Assembly: GCA_963733265.1 (NCBI GenBank)
Contig: CAVTCF010000001.1
Location: 930,001-994,000 of the forward strand
Origin: PALSA-1006 sp963733265
Lineage (GTDB): Bacteria > Pseudomonadota > Gammaproteobacteria > Burkholderiales > Gallionellaceae
Length of the DNA: 64,000 bases
Direction: 5' to 3'
Shown: positions 26,577 through 35,463 of the stretch, piece after piece
Layout: each line of letters begins with the position of its first letter
Numbering within the stretch: the stretch's first letter is position 1
Notes under the pieces: generated by a model
Told to the model about the DNA's origin: nothing
What the model saw: only the letters and a program-made list of their open reading frames with translations
The model's database searches: none
Position numbers and translations under genes: made by a program

Positions 26577-27002
26577 TTAATTTCATGCCGACCTCTAATA
26601 TTATCTATGGTTGATAATTTCGTCGTTTTTTTCCAAATATTTTAATCACTACTTGCGTTTCTACTTTACTCAAAATACGCTTAATTTAGAAAAAATGATA
26701 TAGGTTCAAATACAAACATAGTATCTATTCATTGAGATACGTTCGCCACCGCACGGGGAGTAAAGCCTTTGCTTCGATAGAGTTACAAATATTAAGTTAT
26801 TACAGTTTTTGGTGCATGTATTTCATCAAAAATAAAGTCATATTATGTCTTCCCAACCTTACTTTCGTCACATGCTTTCATCACCACGCCACAATCAATA
26901 TGGCTACATTATGTTGGGAACGAAAAAGTACACCACATTCGTGATGCGGATGAATTTTACAAGGCGTTGGGATATACCGATGAAATAAGGAAAACAGGTT
27001 TA

Positions 27003-27218
27003 ATGCCAGAAGAGTATATATGGGAAAAATATCATAAAGCTAAAAGTGACATGTCAGAAGTCTGCTTACAGATCAAAATTATTGAATATCTCAACAAACA
27101 TTCACCTTCATTCAAAGAGAATTATGCAGTTGAATGCGAACACTGGCTATCAAGCTGCAAGGAAAAATGGTCGACTAAATTTGCAAAGTGTACAGGTTGC
27201 ATTAAAGGCAATAAGTAA
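27003..27218 (+). CDS. Small hypothetical ORF, uncertain
   Basis: A 71-residue frame from ATG 27003, with AAGGA about eleven bases upstream, encoding a charged helical protein with several Cys near the end (SSCKEKW, KCTGCIKG). The same frame is open further upstream without a start (NEKVHHIRDADEFYKALGY), so this may be a decayed longer gene. No family is recognised. The rest of 26577-27335 is AT-rich and shows nothing else. Confidence 0.3.
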   Translation: MPEEYIWEKYHKAKSDMSEVCLQIKIIEYLNKHSPSFKENYAVECEHWLSSCKEKWSTKFAKCTGCIKGNK

Positions 27219-27335
27219 TCTAATTTCCTCAAAATAGCTTGCCACAAAGCCGACTTTTACGAATGCGTGCTTGTGGCCGACAGCGACTGTCATTAGCCCT
27301 CATTTTATCTCGATTCCACGACCATTGTCGGTTGG

Positions 27336-27552
27336 ATTGTGTTGAAAAACTATTTTTCGCACCCCCGGAAAAATTTCACGATTTAAAAGTACGCCCACAA
27401 ATCGCACTTGATTGTCGAATGTGGCTGGGTATATTGACTTACATGCGAGTTTATCAATACCAAAGGTACCCGCCCATATCGAAAAACTAATAATCGCTTT
27501 ATGAGGCTAGAATATTTTTAAAGTGGTTCAAAAAATAGTTTTTCAACACAAT
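27336..27552. repeat. Element bounded by a perfect 22-bp inverted repeat
   Basis: ATTGTGTTGAAAAAC... at 27336-27357 is exactly complementary to the sequence at 27531-27552, with 173 bases between. Outside the arms, CGGTTG at 27329-27334 (direct) and CGGTTG just after 27552 (direct) flank it. The interior has no intact gene. It looks like a MITE or the deleted remains of an insertion sequence. Confidence 0.65.
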
Positions 27553-27625
27553 CGGTTGTAGAGCGGACATAGAAAACCACACATTTGATGGTGTCACTTA
27601 TTTGAGCTTTGGGTTGTTGCTGGAT

Positions 27626-28959
27626 CAGTAGTGTCCGGTTAACTTACAAATTTCCGAGCCAAGATTGAGTATTGGCGCGGGTTACAGAACAATTTATTTT
27701 GGTGCCGATTTGAAATCAGTTTACCTATATTCCCGTTCAAGTAACTTCCAGAGATTGATTTCTTTGGAGGTAAGCTATGAACATGGGCAAGACGCTGTTC
27801 GCGCAGATCATGGAGTTCGTTCCATGGACCAGCTTCGCTCGCATCGTGGCACGCTATGGCGGAGATTCCAGAGTGCGCAGTCTGGCTTGCACCGAGCAAT
27901 TCCGCGCCATGGCCTTCGCGCAACTGACATACAGAGAGAGCCTGCGCGATATCGAAACATGTTTGCTGGCGAATCAGACGAAGTTGTATGGCATGGGTTT
28001 TCGCTCGGCAGTAAAACGCTCGACGCTGGCCGATGCCAACGAAGGGCGCGACTGGCGCATTTGGGAAGACTTGGCCGCGTTGCTTATCCGACGAGCGCGC
28101 AAGCTTTACTGCAACGACAGCTTTGGTGTCGATCTCGACAACACCGTCTACGCGCTGGATGCGACGACCATAGACTTGTGTCTTTCTCTGTTTCCATGGG
28201 CGCCGTTTCGCACCGCCAAGGCCGCCGTCAAATTGCATACGCTGCTCGATCTTCGCGGCAATATTCCAGCCTTCATTCATATCTCGGACGGCAAGATGCA
28301 CGAGGTCAACGTGCTGGATATGCTGTCCTTCGAGGCAGGTGCGTTCTATGTGATAGATCGAGGGTATCTGGATTTCGCCCGTCTGTTTGCCCTTCATCAG
28401 ACCGGAGCATTCTTCGTGACTCGTTCCAAACGCGGCATGGATGCACGCAGGGTGTACTCGATGCCGGTCGACAGGAGTACAGGCATCATTTGCGACCAAC
28501 GCATCATGCTGAACGGTTTTTACATCTCGCAGGACTATCCCGAACAGTTGCGGCGCATTCGCTACAAAGACCCGGAGTCCGGCAAGACGTTGGTATTTCT
28601 GACCAACAACACCGTGTTGCCCGCTCTGACGATTGCCGCTCTGTACAAGAGTCGCTGGCAAGTCGAGTTGTTCTTCAAGTGGATCAAACAGCACCTTCGC
28701 ATCAAGCGTTTCATCGGCAACAGCGAGAACGCGGTGAAGACGCAAATCTGGTGCGCTGTCTCCACTTACGTCCTGATCGCTATTGTTAAAAAGGAGCTTC
28801 AACTTGATGCCTCTCTATATTCTTTACTACAGATTTTATCGGTGTCTGTTTTTGAGAAAACCCAGTTATCTCAAGCCTTCGCGGGCAGTGGGCAAACTCA
28901 AGATCAGACGGACTTTTCTAACCAACTAAATTTGTTCGACTTTTAACCGGACACTACTG
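27626..28959 (+). mobile_element. IS4-family insertion sequence with 9-bp target duplication
   Basis: The terminal inverted repeats begin CAGTAGTGTCCGGTTAA at 27626-27642 and are mirrored by TTAACCGGACACTACTG at 28943-28959. The target site TTGCTGGAT is duplicated on both sides (27617-27625 and 28960-28968), as expected for an IS4-type transposition. The element is 1334 bp and carries one intact transposase gene. Both ends and the duplication are intact, so the insertion is recent. Confidence 0.9.
27777..28946 (+). CDS. IS4-family transposase
   Basis: A 389-residue DDE transposase. The N-terminal DUF4372-like domain (FAQIMEFVPWTSFARIVARYGGD) is followed by the catalytic core with YALDATTIDLCLS (first Asp), YVIDRGYLDF (second Asp) and the YREK-like YKSRWQVELFFKWIKQHL block containing the Glu. 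GGAGG precedes the ATG. No frameshift is seen, so the element is probably active or recently so. Confidence 0.92.
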   Translation: MNMGKTLFAQIMEFVPWTSFARIVARYGGDSRVRSLACTEQFRAMAFAQLTYRESLRDIETCLLANQTKLYGMGFRSAVKRSTLADANEGRDWRIWEDLAALLIRRARKLYCNDSFGVDLDNTVYALDATTIDLCLSLFPWAPFRTAKAAVKLHTLLDLRGNIPAFIHISDGKMHEVNVLDMLSFEAGAFYVIDRGYLDFARLFALHQTGAFFVTRSKRGMDARRVYSMPVDRSTGIICDQRIMLNGFYISQDYPEQLRRIRYKDPESGKTLVFLTNNTVLPALTIAALYKSRWQVELFFKWIKQHLRIKRFIGNSENAVKTQIWCAVSTYVLIAIVKKELQLDASLYSLLQILSVSVFEKTQLSQAFAGSGQTQDQTDFSNQLNLFDF

Positions 28960-29100
28960 TTGCTGGATATCTTTTCATAGGTACGATAAATAGAAAAAAG
29001 TGATGTCTCACGCGCTTCATCAACCGTGTCATCTTGCTATTTCAACTCTTTTTGCGAGCGGCTTGGGTAAACCAACAGCTTTTATTTCGCAATATTCCTG

Positions 29101-30447
29101 TTACCGGAACCACCCTTTGGCCAGGAAAATGTAGAGAACGCCGAGCGTTAAAACCAAAGCGCCGAAGGAGACCTGTCCAAGTGTTATATGCCAAGGAGCT
29201 TCAGCTAGGTTCATGCCGAGCAATCCACCCAAAACGGCCGGAATCAGCGCGAGCGTACTGACGATCATCAGCAGGCGCATGAATCGGTTCGTGCCGTGCG
29301 CGGCAATGTCGATGTGTAACTCGATTAAGGAGAGCAGCGATTCGCGGATGTTGTCGACTGTCTCGTAAAGATAATCTGCTTCATCGACAAGCGGGGCGAT
29401 AGATTTGCGCAGATCGGGATCAAGGCCCGGCAATTTGCGCCGCCCGTCCACAAGCATTTCGAGCAGGCCACGCAAACGCCACAGGTCACTTTTGGCGGTA
29501 GACAAGACGCGTTTAAGATGGAAAGTTTGCTTGAAAAAACTGTCCGGGCTGTCGATTGCGGGCATGTCTTCAAATTGCCTCACAATATGCTCCAGCTTCC
29601 CCGCAAGTTCCTCGTTGTGGCTAAGTGCCAGACGTAAAATATGGATCGCACAGCGCGGCCCCCAAGGCAAGCCTTGCGGTTCTTCAGGAAGTAGCTGAAG
29701 ATCAAGCGAATGCGCTGCGAGTGACAATACGCTATTTTTTGAAACCAACAGCAGCACGAGATCGCGGCTTGTGTAATCAGTTTTTGAGGGAAGCGAAATT
29801 GTCAACGCGGTCCAGCGTGAACCGGCTTCTATGCGCGGGTAGCTCGACTCTTGCAATGCTGCCTCAATCATTACATGGGGAACGCCTGCCGCAGAGGCTA
29901 TTTCTATAAGCCGTTCGGGTAAAAGGTTGGAGGCATGCAACCAGCCATTTGTTGGCGAAACGATCCATTGCAGCAGATCTTCCCAACTGCATTTCTGCTG
30001 GGTTAGATCCCCGGCCCGAATTGACGCGACTTGCGGTTCTCCGTTTGGAGCCGAACGCAACGGATGTTTGGCCGGTTGTTGTAGGCCATGCCCGACACGC
30101 GTGCCGAACAGCAAGATGCCAAACAGGCGAAGTATGCGTAATACCGGGCTCGAAACCATGACATCCGATACGTTGGGAAGTAGCGAAAGCAGGGCTACGA
30201 CAATAATAGCGGCATCGAGTAAACGCCAAGGGTTGATTGCGAAATTGAGGCGATCCGTCGACAGCGCAAAGTTGGCGCCATATTCAATCGCGAATACGCC
30301 GATGATCAGCCAATTGGCAATTTCGAAACTCTGCGTTACAGCGTCAGGAAAATCAAACACGAAAGGAGCAAACCCAAAACTTAACCCTGCCAGCGCGAGC
30401 AGACCCATCACAGATTCGTCAAGCGCTGAGGAGATTCGAGTCAACAT
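29101..30447 (-). CDS. CorA-like divalent cation transporter with N-terminal channel-like domain
   Basis: A 448-residue membrane protein made of two parts. Residues about 1-125 resemble the S1-S4 region of ion-transport channels, with hydrophobic helices and an Arg-bearing fourth segment (VLRILRLFGILLFGTRVG). Residues about 150-448 are CorA-like: a long alpha/beta cytoplasmic domain, coiled helix, and two C-terminal membrane helices with the signature GMN in GGLLGMNLAEAPW. Mg2+ is the usual substrate; Co2+, Ni2+ or Zn2+ are possible. The added domain is unusual. Confidence 0.82.
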   Translation of the reverse strand: MLTRISSALDESVMGLLALAGLSFGFAPFVFDFPDAVTQSFEIANWLIIGVFAIEYGANFALSTDRLNFAINPWRLLDAAIIVVALLSLLPNVSDVMVSSPVLRILRLFGILLFGTRVGHGLQQPAKHPLRSAPNGEPQVASIRAGDLTQQKCSWEDLLQWIVSPTNGWLHASNLLPERLIEIASAAGVPHVMIEAALQESSYPRIEAGSRWTALTISLPSKTDYTSRDLVLLLVSKNSVLSLAAHSLDLQLLPEEPQGLPWGPRCAIHILRLALSHNEELAGKLEHIVRQFEDMPAIDSPDSFFKQTFHLKRVLSTAKSDLWRLRGLLEMLVDGRRKLPGLDPDLRKSIAPLVDEADYLYETVDNIRESLLSLIELHIDIAAHGTNRFMRLLMIVSTLALIPAVLGGLLGMNLAEAPWHITLGQVSFGALVLTLGVLYIFLAKGWFR

Positions 30448-30509
30448 AGCGCTATGATAACCAACTTCCGGCTGGAGGTAATGGCAATTTAAGGATAAGC
30501 CTGTGCGAA

Positions 30510-30542
30510 GAAAAAAGCCCTGGCCAATGTTCAGGCAGGGCT
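30510..30542 (-). terminator. Rho-independent terminator downstream of the CDGSH gene
   Basis: On the minus strand AGCCCTG and CAGGGCT pair around a 13-base loop and are followed by six T residues. It lies 39 bases beyond the CDGSH stop and before the corA-like gene on the same strand. Confidence 0.75.
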
Positions 30543-30580
30543 CTCAATCATAATGCTGTTAATTTGTTATATTTATAGAC

Positions 30581-30826
30581 TTACAGTTTTTGATGGCTTC
30601 CGTCGCAAGTGATGCCATTACCGCTATGTTTGCAGCCACAGAAATAAACTGCCTCTGATTTTTCAGCCTTATACTCCTTAGGTACGAACGAGCTTCCTTT
30701 GTGGCTGCCATCGCAGAAAGGTTGTCCGGCACTTTTGCCACAGGTGCAATACCAGTAGCTTTTGCCAGCTTCAACATTGACAGCGTAAGGGGCTTTTTGA
30801 GCGATATGAGCTTTGTTTTCGGACAT
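30581..30826 (-). CDS. CDGSH iron-sulfur domain protein (double CDGSH)
   Basis: An 81-residue protein with two CDGSH-type [2Fe-2S] sites: YCTCGKS...PFCDGSH and YFCGCKHSG...TCDGSH, each a 3Cys-1His ligand set. Bacterial double-CDGSH proteins are soluble and have been linked to iron and redox homeostasis; the exact role is unknown. It has its own terminator and no partner genes nearby. Confidence 0.92.
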   Translation of the reverse strand: MSENKAHIAQKAPYAVNVEAGKSYWYCTCGKSAGQPFCDGSHKGSSFVPKEYKAEKSEAVYFCGCKHSGNGITCDGSHQKL

Positions 30827-31112
30827 GTTGATTCCTCTTGTTTAATGTGGCACCTGAATACACTCCGCAACGAGATATAGGAGGCCACCTTCTTTTATTA
30901 CAGCAGATCAGCGCTGCCCTGTCTTTCTTGTGGATTTCTTAATCTTGGTACAACGAAAAGAAAGTGGCTGTATGTTAGGTATCTCATTGGTCAAGATAAA
31001 GTATCTATGTGGGAAAAGCCATTCCAATAATGGAACAATGCGACATTATTTTGTAACATGGCTGTTGTTTTTGAGTCAATTCGGGATAAAAGTGCAATCA
31101 ATTTACCGGGTG

Positions 31113-31118
31113 TATAAT
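31113..31118 (+). promoter_or_regulatory. Candidate -10 box upstream of pcnB
   Basis: TATAAT preceded directly by TG lies 58 bases before the pcnB start in the otherwise empty 30889-31167 spacer. The -35 region is weak. Confidence 0.35.
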
Positions 31119-31170
31119 TCTGCTTTCTGAAATTTGCGGCGTTCTTGCCGCAGCCAATTAGCCGGACGTG

Positions 31171-32517
31171 ATGATAAAAAAACTGTTAAAGCGGGTGTTT
31201 GGAAAGTCTGTCAAAGAAAAATCGCCTGACTCAGCCAACGTAATTCCGTTTGAAGTGCATAAGGTTGCTCGTGAAGGTATCAGCTTTGGGGCGAAGCGCG
31301 TGACGGAAGGTTTGCAAGCGGAGGGTTTCAAGGCTTTTGTGGTTGGTGGCGCGGTGCGCGATTTGTTGCTTGAGCGGCAGCCCAAAGATTTTGATGTGGC
31401 AACGGATGCGACACCCGAAGAAGTGCGCCGCGTGTTCCGGCGCTCCCGCATTATCGGGCGACGTTTTCGTCTGGTGCATGTGATGTTTGGCGAGGAGACG
31501 GTTGAGGTTTCAACTTTTCGCCGCATGATAGAGGCTGAGGATGCCCAGACCGACGAACATGGTCGGTTGTTGCGCGACAACGAGTTCGGTGATCAGGAGC
31601 AGGATGCAGCACGGCGCGATTTTACTGCTAATGCGTTGTTCTACGACCCTTCCACGCAAGAAATCTTCGATTACCACGATGGCTATGCAGATGTGCGCGC
31701 CAACACTTTGCGTATTATCGGCGATCCGGAAGTACGCTACCGTGAAGATCCGGTGCGCATGCTCAGGGCAGTTCGTTTGTCGGCCAAACTGGGGATGAAG
31801 CTGGATGCGGAAACCGTTGCACCCATCGCGCAACTGAAAGACTTGCTGGCAAATGTGCCGGAAGCGCGCATGTTCGACGAAATGCTGAAATTGTTGCTGT
31901 CCGGGCATGCGCTGGAGTGCATAAAAAAATTGCGGGAGATGGATTTGCACCACGGCATGTTACCGATGCTGGATGTGATTCTGGAGCAGCCAATGGGTGA
32001 GCGATTCGTGATGCTGTCGTTGCAGAACACCGATCAGCGCATACGCGATGATAAGCCGACATCCCCCGCTTTCCTGTTTGCCGCTTTGCTGTGGCATGAA
32101 GTACTCGCAACTTGGAAGCTGCGCGAAGAGGCTGGAGAACGTGCCGTTGCCGCCCTGCATACCGCGATGGATGAAGTGCTGGAAAGACAGCGCGCCCAAC
32201 TGGCTATTCCGCGCCGATATGACACGGTGATGAAAGAGTTGTGGTCGTTGCAACCGCGTTTTGAGCAACGCAGCGGACAACGTCCTCTGCGTTTACTGGC
32301 GTTGCCGCGCTTCCGCGGGGCTTATGATTTTTTGTTGCTGCGCTGTGAAAGTGGTGAGGTTGATACTGAATTGGGCAAATGGTGGACTGAATTTCAAATT
32401 GCATCGGAAGAGCTCCGAGCCGAAATGTTACAGCCTGACACTGCGCCGAAAAAGCGGCGTAGACGTACCAAGAAACCGGACGCATCTTCAATTCAGTCCG
32501 AGTTGCCAATAAATTGA
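31171..32517 (+). CDS. pcnB: Poly(A) polymerase I PcnB
   Basis: Adds 3' poly(A) tails that mark RNAs for decay. The nucleotidyltransferase domain has FVVGGAVRDLLL and the metal Asp pair in KDFDVATDA; RFRLVHVMFG and the RREDPVRMLRAVRLSAKLG-type RNA-binding head (partly shown) follow. The C-terminus is a basic tail (PKKRRRRTKKP) typical of PcnB rather than CCA-adding enzyme. GTG 31168 and ATG 31171 are adjacent possible starts; ATG has GGA at a suitable distance. It is followed by folK ten bases later. Confidence 0.93.
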   Translation: MIKKLLKRVFGKSVKEKSPDSANVIPFEVHKVAREGISFGAKRVTEGLQAEGFKAFVVGGAVRDLLLERQPKDFDVATDATPEEVRRVFRRSRIIGRRFRLVHVMFGEETVEVSTFRRMIEAEDAQTDEHGRLLRDNEFGDQEQDAARRDFTANALFYDPSTQEIFDYHDGYADVRANTLRIIGDPEVRYREDPVRMLRAVRLSAKLGMKLDAETVAPIAQLKDLLANVPEARMFDEMLKLLLSGHALECIKKLREMDLHHGMLPMLDVILEQPMGERFVMLSLQNTDQRIRDDKPTSPAFLFAALLWHEVLATWKLREEAGERAVAALHTAMDEVLERQRAQLAIPRRYDTVMKELWSLQPRFEQRSGQRPLRLLALPRFRGAYDFLLLRCESGEVDTELGKWWTEFQIASEELRAEMLQPDTAPKKRRRRTKKPDASSIQSELPIN

Positions 32518-32527
32518 GTGCTGGCGA

Positions 32528-33013
32528 GTGATAGAACATACAGTCTTTGTTGGATTGGGCAGCAATCTGGCTGGTCCGCGAGAGCAATTGTTGCGCGCGC
32601 TGCAAGAGTTGGACGTGTTGCCGCAAGTACAACTGGCAAAGCAATCCTCCTTGTATCGCAGTGCGCCAGTGGGATATTTGGATCAGCCCGACTTTATCAA
32701 CGCGGTGGCGCAGTTACACACTACTTTGTCGCCTCGCGATTTGCTCGATGCATTGCTGGCATTGGAGCAAAGATGTGGTCGCACGCGCGAGTTTATCAAT
32801 GCGCCGCGAACGTTGGATCTGGATTTGTTGTTGTATGATGATATTCAACACCACGAACATGGATTGACTATCCCGCATCCTCAGATGCATTTGCGCGCTT
32901 TTGTGTTGCAACCGCTGCTGGAGATCGCGCCGGATTGTGTTATTCCGGGAATCGGTTTGGTGGCCGAAGTGGCAAGGGAATGTGACTATCAACAAGTGAA
33001 AAAACTAATTTAG
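32528..33013 (+). CDS. folK: HPPK, 6-hydroxymethyl-dihydropterin pyrophosphokinase FolK
   Basis: Folate-pathway enzyme adding pyrophosphate to 6-hydroxymethyl-7,8-dihydropterin. VGLGSNLAGP at the start, SSLYRSAPVG, and the signature RTLDLDLLLYDD (metal-binding Asp pair) with IPHPQMHLRAFVL are all present in 161 residues. The start is GTG 32528. pcnB-folK-kinase-panBC is a usual betaproteobacterial order. Confidence 0.94.
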   Translation: MIEHTVFVGLGSNLAGPREQLLRALQELDVLPQVQLAKQSSLYRSAPVGYLDQPDFINAVAQLHTTLSPRDLLDALLALEQRCGRTREFINAPRTLDLDLLLYDDIQHHEHGLTIPHPQMHLRAFVLQPLLEIAPDCVIPGIGLVAEVARECDYQQVKKLI

Positions 33014-33090
33014 CCACAGAGATCACAGAGTTCACAGAGAAAACCCGCCTCTCGACGAGCCGCACTTTACTTCTCTGTGATCTCTGTGGC
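33013..33090. repeat. Palindromic repeat between folK and the deoxynucleoside kinase
   Basis: GCCACAGAGATCACAGAG (33013-33030) is perfectly complementary to CTCTGTGATCTCTGTGGC (33073-33090). The left arm overlaps the last base of folK. CCACAGAGATCACAGAG-type arms occur as dispersed repeats in many proteobacteria. It can fold into a long hairpin within the operon. Confidence 0.75.
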
Positions 33091-33111
33091 AAAGATTTTA
33101 AGGGTTCGGTA

Positions 33112-33753
33112 ATGCCGCTAGAAAAATATCGCTATATCGTGGTGGAAGGTCCTATTGGTGCGGGCAAAACCAGTCTGACGCAGCGTATTGCAGATTGCGC
33201 CGGTGCCAAAGTGCTTTTGGAAAAACCGCAGGAAAATCCGTTTTTGGCGCGTTTTTATCAAGACCCGGCACGCTTTGCTTTGCCGACACAATTATTCTTT
33301 TTATTTCAGCGTATTAACGAGGTGCGCGAGTTGACGCAGATGGATTTATTCGGCAGCCAGACTATCTCGGACTATTTGTTCGACAAAGACACCTTGTTTG
33401 CGCGGCTTACATTGAGCGAGGATGAATTCAAGTTATATCAAGCCATCTATCAAAGCCTGGCGCCGCAAGCCCCTACGCCTGACCTTGTTATTTATTTGCA
33501 GGCTTCAACAGAGACCTTGATTGAGCGTGTACAGCGGCGTGGTTTTCGATATGAGCGTAGTATAAGCGACGATTATTTGTCAAAATTGGCGAATAGTTAT
33601 GGTGAGTTTTTTTATCACTACGATGCGGCACCGTTGCTGACCGTGAATAGTGATAATTTGAATTTCGTGGATAATGACGATGACTTTGCATTGTTGATGG
33701 ATCGAATTAAAAATATGCGCGGCTCGCGTGAATTCTTTAGTCTGGGAGTATGA
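33112..33753 (+). CDS. Deoxynucleoside kinase (dCK/dGK family)
   Basis: A 213-residue P-loop kinase that phosphorylates deoxynucleosides for salvage. The P-loop is VVEGPIGAGKTSL, the DRS-like motif region is ISDYLFDKDTLFARL, and the lid arginines are in RVQRRGFRYER. Base preference (dA, dG, dC) cannot be told. Its stop overlaps panB by four bases. Confidence 0.9.
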   Translation: MPLEKYRYIVVEGPIGAGKTSLTQRIADCAGAKVLLEKPQENPFLARFYQDPARFALPTQLFFLFQRINEVRELTQMDLFGSQTISDYLFDKDTLFARLTLSEDEFKLYQAIYQSLAPQAPTPDLVIYLQASTETLIERVQRRGFRYERSISDDYLSKLANSYGEFFYHYDAAPLLTVNSDNLNFVDNDDDFALLMDRIKNMRGSREFFSLGV

Positions 33754-34544
33754 TGCGTAAAACGCTTACTACATTGCAGAACATGCGCGGCAAGAATGAA
33801 AAGATTGCCATGTTGACTTGTTATGATTCCAGTTTTGCCTCGTTGCTGGAAAATAACGGCGTGGACGTATTGCTGGTGGGCGATTCACTTGGCATGGTAT
33901 TGCAAGGCCGCGAATCAACGCTGGCGGTGACACTTGAAACGATGGCTTACCACACGGCCTGCGTGGCGAGTGGTTCAACGCAGGCATTTATTATAGCCGA
34001 TATGCCGTTCGGCAGCTCCCAAATCAGTCCGCGTGAAACTTTTGTGAACGCCACATGTCTTATGTCGGCGGGGGCTCATATGGTCAAGATTGAAGGCGGT
34101 GAGGCGATGGCAGAGACGATTACTTTTCTTACCGGACGCGGTATTCCTGTTTGTGCGCATATTGGCTTAACGCCGCAATCAGTGCACCAACTGGGCGGTT
34201 ATCGCGTGCAGGGTAAAAGTGATCAAGCTGCGCAACGTTTGTTGCGCGAGGCCGATATCGTCGCTCAAGCCGGTGCCGGAATAGTGTTGTTGGAAGCGGT
34301 ACCGGCAGCTTTGGCAACCGAAATTACCGCGATTTTGCAGGTTCCCACAATCGGAATCGGCGCAGGGGCGAACTGTTCGGGTCAAGTGCTTGTTTTGCAT
34401 GATATGCTTGACATTTTTCCGGGTAAAAAAGCCCGCTTTGTGAAGAACTTCATGCAGGGCGCATCATCCATTGGCGAAGCGGTGGCAAACTATGCGCGTG
34501 ATGTGAAGTCAGGTGCTTTCCCGGCACAAGAGCACAGCTTCTGA
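33750..34544 (+). CDS. panB: Ketopantoate hydroxymethyltransferase PanB
   Basis: First committed enzyme of pantothenate synthesis: transfers a hydroxymethyl group from methylene-THF to 2-ketoisovalerate. MLTCYDSSFASLL, VGDSLGMVLQG (metal Asp), VKIEGG and AHIGLTPQS are family motifs. The 264 residues are typical. Its start overlaps the kinase stop and its stop overlaps the panC start. A neighbouring folate gene fits its cofactor need. Confidence 0.96.
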   Translation: MMRKTLTTLQNMRGKNEKIAMLTCYDSSFASLLENNGVDVLLVGDSLGMVLQGRESTLAVTLETMAYHTACVASGSTQAFIIADMPFGSSQISPRETFVNATCLMSAGAHMVKIEGGEAMAETITFLTGRGIPVCAHIGLTPQSVHQLGGYRVQGKSDQAAQRLLREADIVAQAGAGIVLLEAVPAALATEITAILQVPTIGIGAGANCSGQVLVLHDMLDIFPGKKARFVKNFMQGASSIGEAVANYARDVKSGAFPAQEHSF

Positions 34545-35374
34545 TGCGACAAATATCGAATATCGCCGAATTGCGCGAACATGTTGGCAACGCGGCTACA
34601 GTTGCTCTCGTACCCACGATGGGTAACCTTCATGAAGGTCATCTTGATTTGGTACGGCAGGCTAAAGTCCAAGGAGACTTGGTCGTGGTGAGCATCTTCG
34701 TGAATCCTTTGCAGTTTGGCCCGACAGAGGATTTTGATAAATATCCGCGTACCTTGGTAGCTGATTGCGCCAAATTGGAAGGGCTGGCCGATGTGGTGTT
34801 TGCCCCGCCGGTGAGTGAAATGTATCCGCAGCAGCAAACCATATTTATTGAGACGCCACCGATTGCCAATGAGTTATGTGGTGCAACGCGTCCGGGACAT
34901 TTTCGCGGTATGGCGACGGTAGTGTTGAAACTGCTCAATATCGTGCAACCGCAAGTGGCATTGTTCGGCAAGAAGGATTATCAGCAGTTGCATATCATTC
35001 GCCAACTGATCGCCCAAATGAATTTGCCGGTACGCGTCATTGGTGGCGAGACAGTGCGTGCCGCAGATGGTCTGGCGTTGAGTTCGCGTAACCAATATTT
35101 GACCGGAGCGGAACGTGCCGAAGCAGTATTTTTGCAGCAAGGGCTGATTAACCTTCGCCTGGCAATTGGGGACGGGGAAAGAGACTTTGCAAAACTTGAA
35201 GCAACCACTATAGCAACGCTTGCCAAGCGGGGCTGGCAGGTAGAGTATGTATCAGTGCGGGAACGGGCAACGTTAAGTCCGGCCAAGTCTTTTGATAGTG
35301 AAATGGTCGTGTTGGCAGCCGCAAGGTTGGGAGCAACGAGGCTGATCGATAATCTGGAAATTAATATCGAATAG
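34544..35374 (+). CDS. panC: Pantothenate synthetase PanC
   Basis: Joins pantoate and beta-alanine using ATP. Class I synthetase-like motifs are present: VPTMGNLHEGHLDLVRQA (HIGH-like HEGH) and FGKKDYQQLHIIRQL, with LSSRNQYL as the KMSKS-like region. The 276 residues are typical. It overlaps panB by one base (TGATG) and is followed by panD. Confidence 0.96.
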   Translation: MRQISNIAELREHVGNAATVALVPTMGNLHEGHLDLVRQAKVQGDLVVVSIFVNPLQFGPTEDFDKYPRTLVADCAKLEGLADVVFAPPVSEMYPQQQTIFIETPPIANELCGATRPGHFRGMATVVLKLLNIVQPQVALFGKKDYQQLHIIRQLIAQMNLPVRVIGGETVRAADGLALSSRNQYLTGAERAEAVFLQQGLINLRLAIGDGERDFAKLEATTIATLAKRGWQVEYVSVRERATLSPAKSFDSEMVVLAAARLGATRLIDNLEINIE

Positions 35375-35463
35375 CAGTTTGTCTTTTCGGGGAAGAGTCA
35401 TATAATGCGCGCCCTGAATATTAAGGCCTGAAGTGACAAGGCTGGTATTACCGGAGGTGAGAT

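Noticed and set aside
26277..26645. A 122-codon plus-strand frame after atpG
   Set aside because: It overlaps the amylase-domain remnant on the other strand, which has recognisable similarity, whereas this frame has none.
27639..28802. A 387-codon open frame on the minus strand
   Set aside because: It is fully antisense to the intact transposase and has no recognisable domain; it reflects the base composition of that gene.
30559..30888. A 109-codon frame overlapping the CDGSH gene
   Set aside because: Same strand, different frame; lacks both CDGSH sites.
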